DNA of 63,856 nt from Desulfobacteraceae bacterium (GCA_011389935.1 JAABTJ010000017.1:1-63856); one strand, 5' to 3'; positions 1 through 9,336 are shown, numbered from the stretch's first letter. The notes: generated by a model from the sequence alone, not told the origin. Made by a program: numbers and translations.

Positions 1-132
1 ATCTGCGTTTCGCGCAATTTTTGAAGAATCTCACGTACGGCTAAGTACGATCAATTCTTCAAAAATTGCACGCGCCTTGATCTTGAACTTTTTACAAAGT
101 CGTCTGAACGAGGCTTTTTACGAGTTCATCAA
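1..132 (-). repeat. Family A palindromic repeat, copy 1 (cut by window edge)
   Basis: This is the first of eleven copies of an imperfect palindrome of about 155 bp. It reads in the reverse orientation and its first 20-odd bases lie outside the window. The inner arms GCGCAATTTTTGAAGAAT and ATTCTTCAAAAATTGCACGC pair around a GTAC...GTAC mini-hairpin (positions 5-80). The outer segment ends with CTTTTTACGAGTTCATCAA, 21 bp from the stop codon of the hemerythrin-like gene. It encodes nothing recognisable. Confidence 0.85.
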
Positions 133-153
133 GAGTATTGTTTTGGCAAAGGA

Positions 154-642
154 TTACCCGGCAGATTTTGTTTCGTGCGCATACTGCTTGAGAAGCGACT
201 TGCAGCGCTTATTCGCATCGATTAAGGGGAACAGTTCCGTAATTTCCAGGCGGGCATGGTTTTTAAGCAACTCAAAAAAACCCTCGATTTTTTTAAGGGC
301 AGTGTCATTGTCCCTGCCTTGTTGAACCCGTTTCCCCGCTGCCAGAACGGTTTTCAGGCGGGCTTCGAGAATCCCGTGTTCCTTCTGCAGCTTAAGCACA
401 AGCAGGCTTGTTTCGTATGTCGGATCGCCGTTTACGGCCGCCGGAAAAAAGAGAAGCTCTTCCAGCCTGAAATGTTTTTTCAAGTCTTTTTCCAAAAAAG
501 AAAGAAAAGACGGAAAACTATCCAGAAAAGCGGGGTCCGGATTTTTCCGGTTTTTTGAAAACCGGGCCGCGTAATCGTTGATAAGCTTATGCTCCTTTGA
601 GAGTTTGAGTACCGCGTTGTCGATATTATGAATATCTGTCAT
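154..642 (-). CDS. Hemerythrin-like HHE cation-binding domain protein
   Basis: This 162-residue soluble helical protein resembles the hemerythrin HHE family, which binds a di-iron centre and is used for oxygen or NO sensing, storage or iron handling. Visible candidate metal ligands include the H of SKEHKLI, the H and E of KKHFRLEELLFFP, the H of QKEHGIL, and the H and E of KNHARLEITELFP. This is the usual two-repeat H...HxxxE layout. The start at 642 is preferred over the ATG at 672 because GAGAAAGG lies about ten bases upstream of it. It is monocistronic, lies on the minus strand and ends beside repeat copy A1. In an anaerobe an oxygen or NO protection role is plausible but inferred. Confidence 0.8.
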   Translation of the reverse strand: MTDIHNIDNAVLKLSKEHKLINDYAARFSKNRKNPDPAFLDSFPSFLSFLEKDLKKHFRLEELLFFPAAVNGDPTYETSLLVLKLQKEHGILEARLKTVLAAGKRVQQGRDNDTALKKIEGFFELLKNHARLEITELFPLIDANKRCKSLLKQYAHETKSAG

Positions 643-932
643 ATGTGCTTGGCCTTTCTCGCAATTTTTCATCTTGATTTATAAGTGATACGCCTGTTTT
701 TCGGCAGCCGGTATGTACCCTTTCACGGACTGAGCTCCGGAAAGGAATGGACCATGCCGCAGTGACAATCAGAACCATTATAACACAGCAAAGCCGACTA
801 TGCCACAATCAATACGGGACATGCCGGCAAGGGCGGCCGCACCCCCATGCGACATTATTCGAATTTTATGACCTGGACGAAACGTCCTTCTTTCGTACGA
901 ACCTTATGAATACGACCTGCGGCAATTACGAA

Positions 933-961
933 TTGACATATGGGATCCGTCTTGGTATATC
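933..961 (+). promoter_or_regulatory. Candidate sigma-70 promoter upstream of the CHI-OmpA gene
   Basis: TTGACA (933-938) is separated by 17 bases from TATATC (956-961), about 180 bases upstream of the gene at 1141. It is the best promoter-like match in the 468-bp gap at 673-1140, which otherwise shows no gene or repeat I can support. Sequence match only. Confidence 0.35.
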
Positions 962-1140
962 CAGACCAATGTATGCATGGTTCTACTTCCTATTCACCGG
1001 CTTTGGCAGGGGGGCGACCGCCCATCCGGCCGAGAAGGTAGTTTTTTTCTATGCTTGTTTGATTGTCAACCATTGTGGTAGCCGTACCAGTGCAAATCGT
1101 TTGCGGCAAGTAACAAAAATCCAACAACAAGGAGACCGCC

Positions 1141-2310
1141 ATGTTCAAAAGAATCATATTTACCGCAATTGTCCTGCTGATGATGATCCCTCCCGTTTCC
1201 GCACGCGAAGTGGAAGATGTGGAAATGCCGGAGACCCTTACCGTCGGGGATAAAACGGTTGCCTTAAATGGTGCGGGCCTGAGAAAAATAATGTTCATGA
1301 AGCCGTATGTTGCCGGATTATACCTGAGAGCCTCTGAAACAGACGCTTCAACAATCATGATGGCCGATGAGCTCCAGGTCCTCCGTTTGGAGCTTCTCAG
1401 CGGCCAGAGCCGGATGATGTTTCTGCGTGCATTCAGAAACGGAATGCGGGCCGGCGGCAATTCTGTAGGCCTTACCTGGGACGCCCTGGAACCCCAGTAT
1501 GAGCAATTTACCGAACTCCTCAGCGATGATTTCAATGGCGGAGACATTTTCGAGTTTACCTATGTTCCCGGTGAAGGGGTGCGGATCATTAAAAATGACG
1601 AACTGCGCGGCACCCTGGAAGGAATTGATTTTAAACGGGCGTTTTTTGGGATATGGCTCAATGAGGAGAGCCCGGCGGATGACGATCTGAAAGCGGCCAT
1701 GATTGCCGGTGATATGCAGGTTTCAATGGCCGAAATCCGGCAGGAGGAAATGGCCCTGGCCGAAGCAGAAGCCAAGGCCGAGGAAGCGGCCCGCAAAGCG
1801 GAAGCCGAAGCGCAAGAGGCAGCCCGCAGGGCAGCGGAGGAAAAAGCCAAAGCGGAAGCCGAAGCCATGAAGCTGGCGGAAAAGAAAGCCGCTGAGGAAA
1901 AAGCAAAAGCCAGAGCGGAAGCCGAGGCCAGGAAGGCCACTGAGATGGCTGCCGTAAAAACCGGAAAAGAAGCAGCCGCCGCTACGGTTTCCCGGGGAGA
2001 TTTTGCCGGCGAGCCGGTTTATTTCGGCTTTGATGACTCTTACCTTTCGGCAGCGGCAAAAAAGATCCTGGATAAAAAAGTCGAGTGGTTGAAGGCAAAT
2101 CCGGGCGTATCCATTACGCTTGAAGCCTCCACCGACGCTCAGGGCCCCTCGGCCTACAACCAGTGGCTGGCCGAAAGGCGCGCCGCAAGAGTAAAAAATT
2201 ATCTTACAGAGGCCGGCATCGATCCTGGCAGGCTTGAAATGGACGTTCTCGGGGAAATCGCCCTTGGTGATGCTGCAAAAAATCGGCGCGTTCAATTTCG
2301 AGTGAAATAA
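1141..2310 (+). CDS. Chalcone isomerase-like domain fused to OmpA C-terminal domain
   Basis: This 389-residue exported protein has three parts. Residues 1-21 form a signal peptide ending near VSA. Residues about 25-195 match the bacterial chalcone-isomerase-like family (AGLYLRA, TYVPGEGV and FFGIWLNEES near the expected spacing). Residues about 196-280 are an Ala/Glu/Lys-rich helical repeat likely to be a coiled coil. Residues about 285-389 form an OmpA-like peptidoglycan-binding domain with the STDAQG...YNQWLAERRAARV core, keeping the Asp and Arg that contact diaminopimelate in the family. AAGGAG precedes the ATG by six bases. It probably tethers a small periplasmic CHI-like domain to the cell wall; the ligand is unknown. 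A strong terminator follows directly. Confidence 0.85.
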   Translation: MFKRIIFTAIVLLMMIPPVSAREVEDVEMPETLTVGDKTVALNGAGLRKIMFMKPYVAGLYLRASETDASTIMMADELQVLRLELLSGQSRMMFLRAFRNGMRAGGNSVGLTWDALEPQYEQFTELLSDDFNGGDIFEFTYVPGEGVRIIKNDELRGTLEGIDFKRAFFGIWLNEESPADDDLKAAMIAGDMQVSMAEIRQEEMALAEAEAKAEEAARKAEAEAQEAARRAAEEKAKAEAEAMKLAEKKAAEEKAKARAEAEARKATEMAAVKTGKEAAAATVSRGDFAGEPVYFGFDDSYLSAAAKKILDKKVEWLKANPGVSITLEASTDAQGPSAYNQWLAERRAARVKNYLTEAGIDPGRLEMDVLGEIALGDAAKNRRVQFRVK

Positions 2311-2318
2311 TCGTTCCG

Positions 2319-2365
2319 GAACCCATCTCAACATGCCGAAGGACAATGTTGAGATGGGTTCTTTT
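2319..2365 (+). terminator. Rho-independent terminator after the CHI-OmpA gene
   Basis: Perfect 16-bp arms (2319-2334 and 2346-2361) enclose an 11-base loop and are followed by a short T-run. The arms contain a CCCATCTCAACAT motif similar to sequences at 26673 and 45234. Confidence 0.85.
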
Positions 2366-2387
2366 GCATGGATCAGTCATATCCTAC

Positions 2388-2514
2388 AATTCTTTGCATT
2401 TATCAATAGAGATAATGTTCAAGAAGACCTCGTAGGGGCACCCGTAAGGGGTGCCCCTACGGACCTATATTCAGCGCGAATATTTTTCGTGTCTATACAA
2501 GAATGCAAAGATTC
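2388..2514 (+). repeat. Family B repeat, full-length copy B1
   Basis: This element of about 127 bp is bounded by imperfect terminal inverted repeats AATTCTTTGCATT and GAATGCAAAGATT. It holds two hairpins: a 12-bp stem GTAGGGGCACCC/GGGTGCCCCTAC (2432-2460) and a smaller ATATTC/GAATAT stem near 2467-2483. Related copies lie at 9334, 12694 and 26474. No ORF is inside. The rest of 2515-2660 shows nothing I can identify. Confidence 0.75.
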
Positions 2515-2660
2515 GTAACCCGGCAGTAGAATACCCAAAATCCGCATTTTCGCGCAGCCCATTTTTTACCGCATTTATTGTCCCTCCCCGTTTGCTTTGC
2601 GACCAACCCCGCATCTTTTTTACAATTCTGCTTGTCAATGATTTGTTCATGGATTAAGAA

Positions 2661-2816
2661 TTGATGAACTCGTAAAAAGTCGATTTTCAGATGGCGCCGT
2701 AAAAAGTTCAAGACCAAGGCTTGCGTGATTTCGAAGAATGCAGGGTACTTAGCCGTACGTGAGATTCTGAGAAATCACGCGTAACGCAGATATTGGACTT
2801 TTTACGGTGTCATCAA
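2661..2816 (+). repeat. Family A palindromic repeat, copy 2 (forward, arm subtype II)
   Basis: This full-length copy runs from TTGATGAACTCGTAAAAAGTC to a CATCAA end. Its inner arms are of a different subtype from copy 1: GCGTGATTTC pairs perfectly with GAAATCACGC and AGAAT with ATTCT, around GTACTTAGCCGTAC. The element ends 54 bases before the start of the small membrane protein gene. Confidence 0.88.
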
Positions 2817-2870
2817 GCATTGGCATGCATCGGATGGATCGCCAGGCAGTCAAAAAATACAGGAGACGTT

Positions 2871-3128
2871 TTGACCAAAAGACCCGTAACAGCCAGTTAT
2901 GTATTTTTTTATATCCTTTTTTCGCAGGATACGTGGCGGATATGCTTTGCAATCCTGTTTTCCGTTCTGGTTGCACCGTATACATATGCACCGGATACGG
3001 ATATTTTCGGACGAGCCGTGCTGCATGTCATGGTTGCCGGAATCGGCTTTGCCGCAGGGGGGCTGCCGGCCCGCCTGATTGTCCGAATGCTGAAAAAGTG
3101 GATCCTGGGAGATAAGGCGCCGCGATAA
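2871..3128 (+). CDS. Small membrane protein, function unknown
   Basis: I do not recognise this 85-residue protein. It shows two likely membrane segments (residues about 10-40 and 45-70), each hydrophobic, and a basic C-terminus (RMLKKWILGDKAPR). I chose the TTG at 2871 because AGGAG lies five bases upstream; the longer frame opening at 2793 is made of repeat copy A2 and is not likely to be coding. It is followed 58 bases later by the polX gene and may be cotranscribed with it. Confidence 0.55.
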   Translation: MTKRPVTASYVFFYILFSQDTWRICFAILFSVLVAPYTYAPDTDIFGRAVLHVMVAGIGFAAGGLPARLIVRMLKKWILGDKAPR

Positions 3129-3186
3129 TGATGGTAACCAATGGGAAGTGTCAAGCAATCCTGCAGGATCCGGAGAGGGGTTCATC

Positions 3187-4914
3187 GTGAGTGTTCATAA
3201 CAATGAGATCGTGGAAATATTTTCCAGGGTTGCCGACCTGATGGAAATCAAAGGGGAAAATTCTTTCCGGGTGCGGGCATACCGGGAAGCGGCCCGCGTC
3301 ATCGGCGACCTGTCGGAACAGGCCGCGCAAATGGTGGAAGAAGGCCGGGACCTCACTGAATATAAGGGGATCGGTAAAGATCTTGCGGAAAAAATCAGGG
3401 AAATCGTCAAGACAGGGCATTTAACGCTGCTGGATTCCCTTGAAAAAGAGGTCCCCCCCTCATTGCTTGATCTGATGAAAATCCCCGATATCGGCCCGAA
3501 GAAAGTCGCCGTGATGTACAGAGAGCTCGGTATAAAGACCATGGAAGACCTCAAGCAGGCGCTTGCGGATGGGAAAATTTCCTCCGTAAAGGGGTTCGGT
3601 GAAAAAACGGAACAGAAGATCTTTGCTTCCATTTCCATGCCGAAAAAAGGGAGCGTTCCCCGCATGCTATGGTACGACGCGGAGCCCTCCGCCCTGGCCT
3701 TCAAGCAGTACCTGGGAGCTATCCCCCATGTCGACAAGGTATACCTTGCCGGCAGCTTCAGACGGGGGAAGGAAACCGTAGGCGACCTCGATGTCCTGGT
3801 GGTCTGTGAAGAAGGGTACGAGGAAGCGGTCATGGACGCGTTTGTTGGTTTTGAAGAGGTGCACCATGTCTATGAAAAAGGAACCACAAAAAGTTCGGTG
3901 CTCCTGCGAAATGAGCTGCAGGTGGATATCCGGATTGTACCCTTAGCGTCCTACGGCGCGGCCCTTCATTATTTTACCGGCTCCAAGGCGCATAACCTGG
4001 CGATTCGAAAGCTTGCCATCAATAAAAAGGTAAAGGTCAATGAATACGGCGTATATGACGGAAGCAAGCAGATCGCCGGCAAAACTGAAGAGGCGGTTTA
4101 TGCGGCAGTAGGCCTGCCGTACATCGAGCCGGAGCTTCGTGAAAACCTGGGAGAAATCGAAGCGGCAAAAGCCGGGATGCTGCCGGCGCTGATCGAACGC
4201 GGGGATATCTTAGGCGATCTTCATATGCATACCACCCGGACCGACGGCAGGAATTCGCTCGCTGAAATGGCACAGGCAGCCAAGGCGCTCGGTTACGAAT
4301 ATATCGCCATAACGGAGCACTCACAGAAGGTGTCCATGGCCGGGGGTCTCAACGAAAAGGACCTGCGCGATTACATGGAGGTAATCGATGCGCTTGGCGA
4401 GGAAATCGACGGCATTGCCGTACTCAAGGGGATTGAGGTGGATATCCTGCCGGACGGCGGGCTTGACCTTCCGGATTCGGTATTGAAGGAGCTGGACATC
4501 GTGATCGGTTCGGTTCACTATCAGCAGCGTTTTCCCGTAAAACAGCAGACAAATCGCATTGTCAAGGCGATGGACAACCCGTATCTTCAGATCCTCGGAC
4601 ACCCAACGGGACGGCTTTTGAACAAAAGGGATCCCATGGACGTTGATCTCGAAAAAATCATTGCGGCGGCAAAGGAAAAGAATGTGGCCCTGGAACTGAA
4701 CGCCCAGCCGGACAGGCTCGACCTGCCGCACCCGTACTGCAAGCTTGCGGCGGATACAGGCGTTAAGATCGTGGTTTCGACCGATGCCCACAGCACGGAA
4801 AATTTAAAACGAATGAAAAACGGGATCACCGAAGCCCGCCGAGGCTGGCTCACAAAGGAAAATGTGGTGAATACGAGGCCGCTTGGGAAAATGCTGGCAA
4901 TGTTGAGGCGATAG
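3187..4914 (+). CDS. polX: DNA polymerase X family protein with PHP domain
   Basis: This 575-residue bacterial PolX combines an N-terminal helix-hairpin-helix/8-kDa region (residues 1-150), a nucleotidyltransferase palm with GSFRRGKETVGDLDVLV (Asp200 and Asp202 as metal ligands) and a C-terminal PHP phosphoesterase domain starting DLHMHT (residues 344-349) with TEHS, HPTG and STDAHS motifs. The family fills gaps in base-excision repair; the PHP domain supplies 3'-5' exonuclease or AP-site activity. The GTG at 3187 is taken as start because GGAGAGG is placed eight bases before it. The gene converges with the GH13 gene, leaving 13 bases between stop codons. Confidence 0.92.
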   Translation: MSVHNNEIVEIFSRVADLMEIKGENSFRVRAYREAARVIGDLSEQAAQMVEEGRDLTEYKGIGKDLAEKIREIVKTGHLTLLDSLEKEVPPSLLDLMKIPDIGPKKVAVMYRELGIKTMEDLKQALADGKISSVKGFGEKTEQKIFASISMPKKGSVPRMLWYDAEPSALAFKQYLGAIPHVDKVYLAGSFRRGKETVGDLDVLVVCEEGYEEAVMDAFVGFEEVHHVYEKGTTKSSVLLRNELQVDIRIVPLASYGAALHYFTGSKAHNLAIRKLAINKKVKVNEYGVYDGSKQIAGKTEEAVYAAVGLPYIEPELRENLGEIEAAKAGMLPALIERGDILGDLHMHTTRTDGRNSLAEMAQAAKALGYEYIAITEHSQKVSMAGGLNEKDLRDYMEVIDALGEEIDGIAVLKGIEVDILPDGGLDLPDSVLKELDIVIGSVHYQQRFPVKQQTNRIVKAMDNPYLQILGHPTGRLLNKRDPMDVDLEKIIAAAKEKNVALELNAQPDRLDLPHPYCKLAADTGVKIVVSTDAHSTENLKRMKNGITEARRGWLTKENVVNTRPLGKMLAMLRR

Positions 4915-4927
4915 TGGGCCGGGGGAG

Positions 4928-7450
4928 TCAGCTGCTTTCCGGTTTCAGCCAGAGCCGATCATAGGGGTCCAGAAAGATCGAAAGACTATTTTTTCTGATT
5001 CCGAAAGCGTTGTTTTCAAAGCGCTCGACCCACCGGGTCACCGGTGGAGAATCCTTTCGCGCGATCACTTGTGAAATATCCGTGCGTATATGCTGTTTGT
5101 CCCCGGTGGTATTCACGATTGTAAGGCTGCGGTGCTCCTGAAAGCGGTTGCAGACGATTGCAACCGCACGATTCCCCGAAGGAAGAATCTCGGCTTCATT
5201 CCCCTCCGGATGGAGGGACATGTCATGATCCACGATGTGAATGAGCGCATCCATTCCCCGTGCAACGGCTTGATAGAAACCGTTTTTTTCCGATATTTTT
5301 GCCGTGAGATCCGGATACCGGGACCGGGTCCGCTTGATATCCCGGTATTCCCCGGTTCTTTTCATTCGTTCGAGATCGTTTGGCAGCCCTGACATATCAT
5401 TGAAATAGATGGATTTGACATTTCTCCCCATCAGGGCAAAGGCAAGGGTGTAAAATCCCAGAAACCGCTTTGCCTCGGTTTGCTCGTCGTCTATCCGAAC
5501 CATGCTGTCCCTGGTCGAACAGCAAAGCTCATAGGGCTCACGGCCGCGGAGCACCTTGTCTGCCAAAAACAGGATCCCGCTGTTTTTATCCGGCGCGTCC
5601 GTCTTGATACCAAGGGCGGCAAAGATGTGGTTGGTGGTTTTGATGCTGTTTTTCAGGATGAGGTCGCTGTCGGCCGCCGCCGGGGGGTTGAACAGCCGTT
5701 TGACCGCCGTGCCGTACTCAAGGCCGGCCTCGCGGCATATTTTCATGAATTCTCCCGCGCCGCACCTTCCCACCGGTGTCGCCTTGTACTTGATGCGCCC
5801 GTTGTTTCGTTTCACGGTGTCGGCAAGTATTTGCCGCTCAGAAAAGCGCAGCAAATCCATGGAACCCCTGACGGATTTGCCGTCGTGGCTTTCCGCCACG
5901 CTGAACCGGATGCATTGCCGGGGAACAGCATACCGGCTTGTCAACCTGCCTATACGTTCAAGAATTCGGGCGTCGCCTGTATTGAAAACCACGGGAAGCA
6001 TGCAGGGGAGATGAAAATCATACATCATGGGCGGCGGTACGTCCGTACCGGTCATGTGGGATAAGACGGCGCCCAAATGATCATTGACCTCGAGGTTCGC
6101 CACAATTCGCGGGGAAACGCACGCCATGGATAGATACAGGATTTTCATGAGTTTTCTCACTTCCGGCAGGCCGAAGCAGGCGGTGTGAAATTTTTTAAAG
6201 GCATAGTTGGCCGCATCCAGCCGGAGCATGTTGATGTCTAATCCCAGGTACCATGAAAAATCATCTGCGAGCATCTTCAGGCCTTCGAAGGTGGCGGTGT
6301 TGACGTCCACCTGGACGTGCGAAAAAGTGGTCATTGCGCGAATCTGTTCCCCGAAGACGGCGGCTTCAAAGGATTCAAACCGTTGCGCGATGCGCTGTGC
6401 ATCATTGACATCATACCCGATTGCGGAAAGCAAATCGGCGCGCGTAAGGATGACTTCACTGAAAATATAGGGCGGATGGGTGGTTTCCTGGGAAAGGGAA
6501 AGCCGGAAAACCACATCCGGGTGGATTCCTTTTTTTGCGAGATATTCCCGGAACGCAGCGACGTGCGCGTAATCTTCATCCAAAAGCACCTGGTCGTTCT
6601 GTATTTTTTCAAAAACCGTGAAGAGTTTAATAACCGCGTCATCGATCCCGTCCGGGGCCAGCATCTCATTAATCGCGGCGCATCGCTGCGTGAAATTCAT
6701 CTGTTCGAACAGGTCGTCTTCCGGGGTCCTTCGGAAGATCGTAAACAGGGGAAAGGGCCGGGGGCGGAATATCTCGTCGAAGGCGCCGGACGCCGAAAGC
6801 TGGCGGTAGCGGCTTTCGGAAAACACGTAAAAACAGCGGCCGGCATCGTCATTGCCGTCAAGATACGCCCGAAAATTCGGGTTTTCGATATCCACGTGGT
6901 TTAATACGAAATCGGCCATGGAAAAATATTTCTCCACCAGCCGTGAAAAGGTTTCATTGGTGCCGAATCTTTCGTGAATCACATCTCTTTTCACCTGGGA
7001 AAAGTACCCGTCGTTGAAACGGTTTTCCATCACCTGGCATGCGGGCAGGATATGGAGCCCGCCCACGGATGGAAAATGACGGTCCAGGAAGCGTTCCAGA
7101 GTCTGCAGCGAGGCCTCGTCTTTCATGCAGACGCTGTCCGGGTAAGCGATGACCACGGTGCGGGGAAGAATGCGGGAAAGCGGATCATCCGGTTTGCAAA
7201 AAAGGTCTTTTTGCCGAATGAATTCGGGTTTGGCTTTCCACGTCAGCACGAGCCGTTCGATCCAGTAATCGGCAATGTCCTCGGCAAGCCCGCCGTATTC
7301 GGATTCCGGAAAAATATCTGCAAAAAGATCATCAATGCCATTCAGGAAATCTTCGCTGAGCGGCTGCCAGGTGCGATTGTTATTACCGGAACATCCTTGC
7401 GGGGTGTTGTCCAACCGATTCTTTCCTTCCGGACCCGGATACCAGGTCAA
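4928..7450 (-). CDS. GH13_18-like sucrose/glucosylglycerate phosphorylase homologue, unusually long
   Basis: This 840-residue alpha-amylase-fold protein is related to sucrose phosphorylases. It shows YPDSV near the first strand, GGLHILPACQ, DFVLNHVDIENPNF, RLDAANYAFKK with the nucleophile Asp412, NLEVND with the acid/base Glu454, SHDGKS with Asp523, and a late segment IYFND...ERMKRTGEYRDI typical of this subfamily. All three catalytic acids are present. The family is usually about 500-600 residues, so this protein carries extra N-terminal and internal sequence. The TTG start overlaps the TGA of the upstream amidase (ATTGA), which suggests translational coupling. The sugar substrate cannot be read from the sequence. 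An active phosphorylase in compatible-solute or storage metabolism is the simplest reading. Confidence 0.75.
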   Translation of the reverse strand: MTWYPGPEGKNRLDNTPQGCSGNNNRTWQPLSEDFLNGIDDLFADIFPESEYGGLAEDIADYWIERLVLTWKAKPEFIRQKDLFCKPDDPLSRILPRTVVIAYPDSVCMKDEASLQTLERFLDRHFPSVGGLHILPACQVMENRFNDGYFSQVKRDVIHERFGTNETFSRLVEKYFSMADFVLNHVDIENPNFRAYLDGNDDAGRCFYVFSESRYRQLSASGAFDEIFRPRPFPLFTIFRRTPEDDLFEQMNFTQRCAAINEMLAPDGIDDAVIKLFTVFEKIQNDQVLLDEDYAHVAAFREYLAKKGIHPDVVFRLSLSQETTHPPYIFSEVILTRADLLSAIGYDVNDAQRIAQRFESFEAAVFGEQIRAMTTFSHVQVDVNTATFEGLKMLADDFSWYLGLDINMLRLDAANYAFKKFHTACFGLPEVRKLMKILYLSMACVSPRIVANLEVNDHLGAVLSHMTGTDVPPPMMYDFHLPCMLPVVFNTGDARILERIGRLTSRYAVPRQCIRFSVAESHDGKSVRGSMDLLRFSERQILADTVKRNNGRIKYKATPVGRCGAGEFMKICREAGLEYGTAVKRLFNPPAAADSDLILKNSIKTTNHIFAALGIKTDAPDKNSGILFLADKVLRGREPYELCCSTRDSMVRIDDEQTEAKRFLGFYTLAFALMGRNVKSIYFNDMSGLPNDLERMKRTGEYRDIKRTRSRYPDLTAKISEKNGFYQAVARGMDALIHIVDHDMSLHPEGNEAEILPSGNRAVAIVCNRFQEHRSLTIVNTTGDKQHIRTDISQVIARKDSPPVTRWVERFENNAFGIRKNSLSIFLDPYDRLWLKPESS

Positions 7451-9069
7451 TATCCGTCGGGCGGCCGGTATGCACCGACTGTTTTATCGATCATTCCTGC
7501 GATGTCAAGCAGTTCCAGATCCTTCCAGCGTTTCCCCACGATTTGAAGACCAATCGGTAAACCGTCCGGCGTAAAACCGGCCGGAATGGTTACCACGGGA
7601 TGCCCGGTCAGGTTGAAGGGGACCGTATATGCCGACAACGCCGTATAATAGTTCAATTTATGGCCATCCACCGTTATGAAACGGGTATAGACCGGCAGAT
7701 TCGACCGGATCGCGTCCGGCGGATAATGTTCGATGGCGGGCACGGTCGCGACCGGGCAAATGAAAACATCCCAGTCGGAGATAAATTTTTCGAATCCGGC
7801 GACGAAATGATCTCTGCGGCTCAATACCTGGAGGTACTTCTGGATGGAAAGGGGATAGACCATTTGCAGCAGGGGCGTCTGCGCCCGGTATGACCAGCCG
7901 AACAGGAAGGTGAAAAAACGTAAGTGTCCGGGCTGGTTGTACATGATCTGCATATTGACCATTTCCCCCCACGTTTTCCAGGCCTCATCAAAATGGATGT
8001 CCGGGTTTTCCCGGATCATGGTCGCACCGGCGTCCGAGAGTGCCTTTACAAGGACATCCATCGTATCGCGGGTCTCCTGGGATATCGGTATGCCGCCGAA
8101 ATTGTTCGACCATGCAATGCGCAGGGAGTCGATGCGCTTTCGGTCCTCGATTGGGTAGGGTGCAAGCGGCATGACAAGGGCATCCTTGCCGTCAGGGCCT
8201 GATATGATCTCAAAGGCTCGCTTCAAATCATCGACCGATCTTGCAATGGGGCCAAAGGATGCCATGTGGCGTACGCTTCTTTCATCCGGGTTCAGCAGCC
8301 CGGGAAAGCTGCCATAGCCGGAGACAGTGTTTTCTGTGGGCTTCATGCTGTATGTGCCGGTAAAATGGGCCGGTAAACGCAGGGATCCCCCAAGATCGCT
8401 GCCGATATCGATGGGGGAAAGACCTGCTGCAACCGCTGCGGCGCCGCCCCCCGTACTGCCGCCGGGCGTACGGTCGAGGTCCCAGGGATTGTTCGTTCGT
8501 CCGAAAATGGCGTTATTGGTCTGCAGGTCCATGCCGACAAACGGCAGGTTCGTTTTTCCAAGGATAATCGCTCCGGCCGCTTTCAGGCGCTCCACAACCG
8601 TTGCGTCAAAAAGGGTGATCTGTTCGGACAATTCCGGGTGGGCATTGGTGGTTCTCATATTCCTGACCGCGAAATGGTCTTTTACGGTAACCGGAACCCC
8701 GTGGAGAGGACCCCATACGATCCCTCTTGCAAGCGCCCTGTCGGCTTCGGCGGCTCGTTTCAAGGCAGCCTCTTCATCCATTATGACAATGGCATTCAAT
8801 TGCGGATTGTGCAGATAAATGTGCGCAAGGTGGGCTTCGACAAGTTCTGTGGAGGTGATTTCCCCTTTTTGAATCGCTTCAGCCATTTCGCCTGCTGATA
8901 AAAACACGTATGGCCTGCCGCTTTGGGCAACGGCATCCATTGGTGCCTGGTATGGTTTTGGCGGCGGCGTTGACTGGCAGCCGGTGAGGACGGTTGCGAG
9001 AAGAATTCCCGTGCAAAAAACAAGGCAGGTGAAAAATGCGGTTGAGGTGATGTCAAAAGGTCGTTTCAT
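7447..9069 (-). CDS. Amidase-signature family lipoprotein
   Basis: This 540-residue protein has a lipoprotein signal peptide with lipobox LTGC (Cys31), so it is expected to be exported and lipidated. The amidase-signature triad is intact: Lys130 in VTVKDHF, Ser205 in GGSTGG and Ser229 in SDLGGSL. The family hydrolyses amide bonds of diverse substrates (GatA, fatty-acid amide hydrolase and aryl acylamidases are relatives). A membrane-anchored member probably acts on extracytoplasmic amides. It is the first gene of a two-gene unit with the GH13-like gene, whose start codon overlaps its stop. A functional link between the two is not obvious, since the partner has no signal peptide. Confidence 0.85.
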   Translation of the reverse strand: MKRPFDITSTAFFTCLVFCTGILLATVLTGCQSTPPPKPYQAPMDAVAQSGRPYVFLSAGEMAEAIQKGEITSTELVEAHLAHIYLHNPQLNAIVIMDEEAALKRAAEADRALARGIVWGPLHGVPVTVKDHFAVRNMRTTNAHPELSEQITLFDATVVERLKAAGAIILGKTNLPFVGMDLQTNNAIFGRTNNPWDLDRTPGGSTGGGAAAVAAGLSPIDIGSDLGGSLRLPAHFTGTYSMKPTENTVSGYGSFPGLLNPDERSVRHMASFGPIARSVDDLKRAFEIISGPDGKDALVMPLAPYPIEDRKRIDSLRIAWSNNFGGIPISQETRDTMDVLVKALSDAGATMIRENPDIHFDEAWKTWGEMVNMQIMYNQPGHLRFFTFLFGWSYRAQTPLLQMVYPLSIQKYLQVLSRRDHFVAGFEKFISDWDVFICPVATVPAIEHYPPDAIRSNLPVYTRFITVDGHKLNYYTALSAYTVPFNLTGHPVVTIPAGFTPDGLPIGLQIVGKRWKDLELLDIAGMIDKTVGAYRPPDGY

Positions 9070-9314
9070 CAGCGCTTACCCCGGTATATAAAGTTGTCTG
9101 GCGGACTTTGTGAAGTCTGGCTGCATAAGCTGTCAAGGCATAATACCTTTTTTCGTTGACAAAATTCAACCACTTCCTGCTTGACGTCAAAGAACATAAT
9201 GGATAGAAGTATAACCGGTTTAATGAACGGCAAATGATTGCGTATCATATGGCGGGTTGCTACGGCATATAGCGGCATATATCGGGGGCACGGCGCGCCG
9301 TGGCCGTACAGATG

Positions 9315-9336
9315 CAGGCACAACCTGATTACTAAT
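9315..9336. repeat. Left copy of a 22-bp direct repeat flanking repeat-rich DNA
   Basis: CAGGCACAACCTGATTAC here matches CAGGCACAGCCTGATTAC at 9692-9709, with one mismatch in 18 bases. The two copies bracket a block of B and C family repeats of about 355 bp. Confidence 0.55.

Noticed and set aside
747..1253. 168-residue plus-strand open frame upstream of the CHI-OmpA gene
   Set aside because: It overlaps the true gene start in another frame, has no RBS and shows no family resemblance.
9181..9190. Palindrome TTGACGTCAA upstream of the amidase gene
   Set aside because: A ten-base palindrome alone is too weak; no second copy or regulator is linked.
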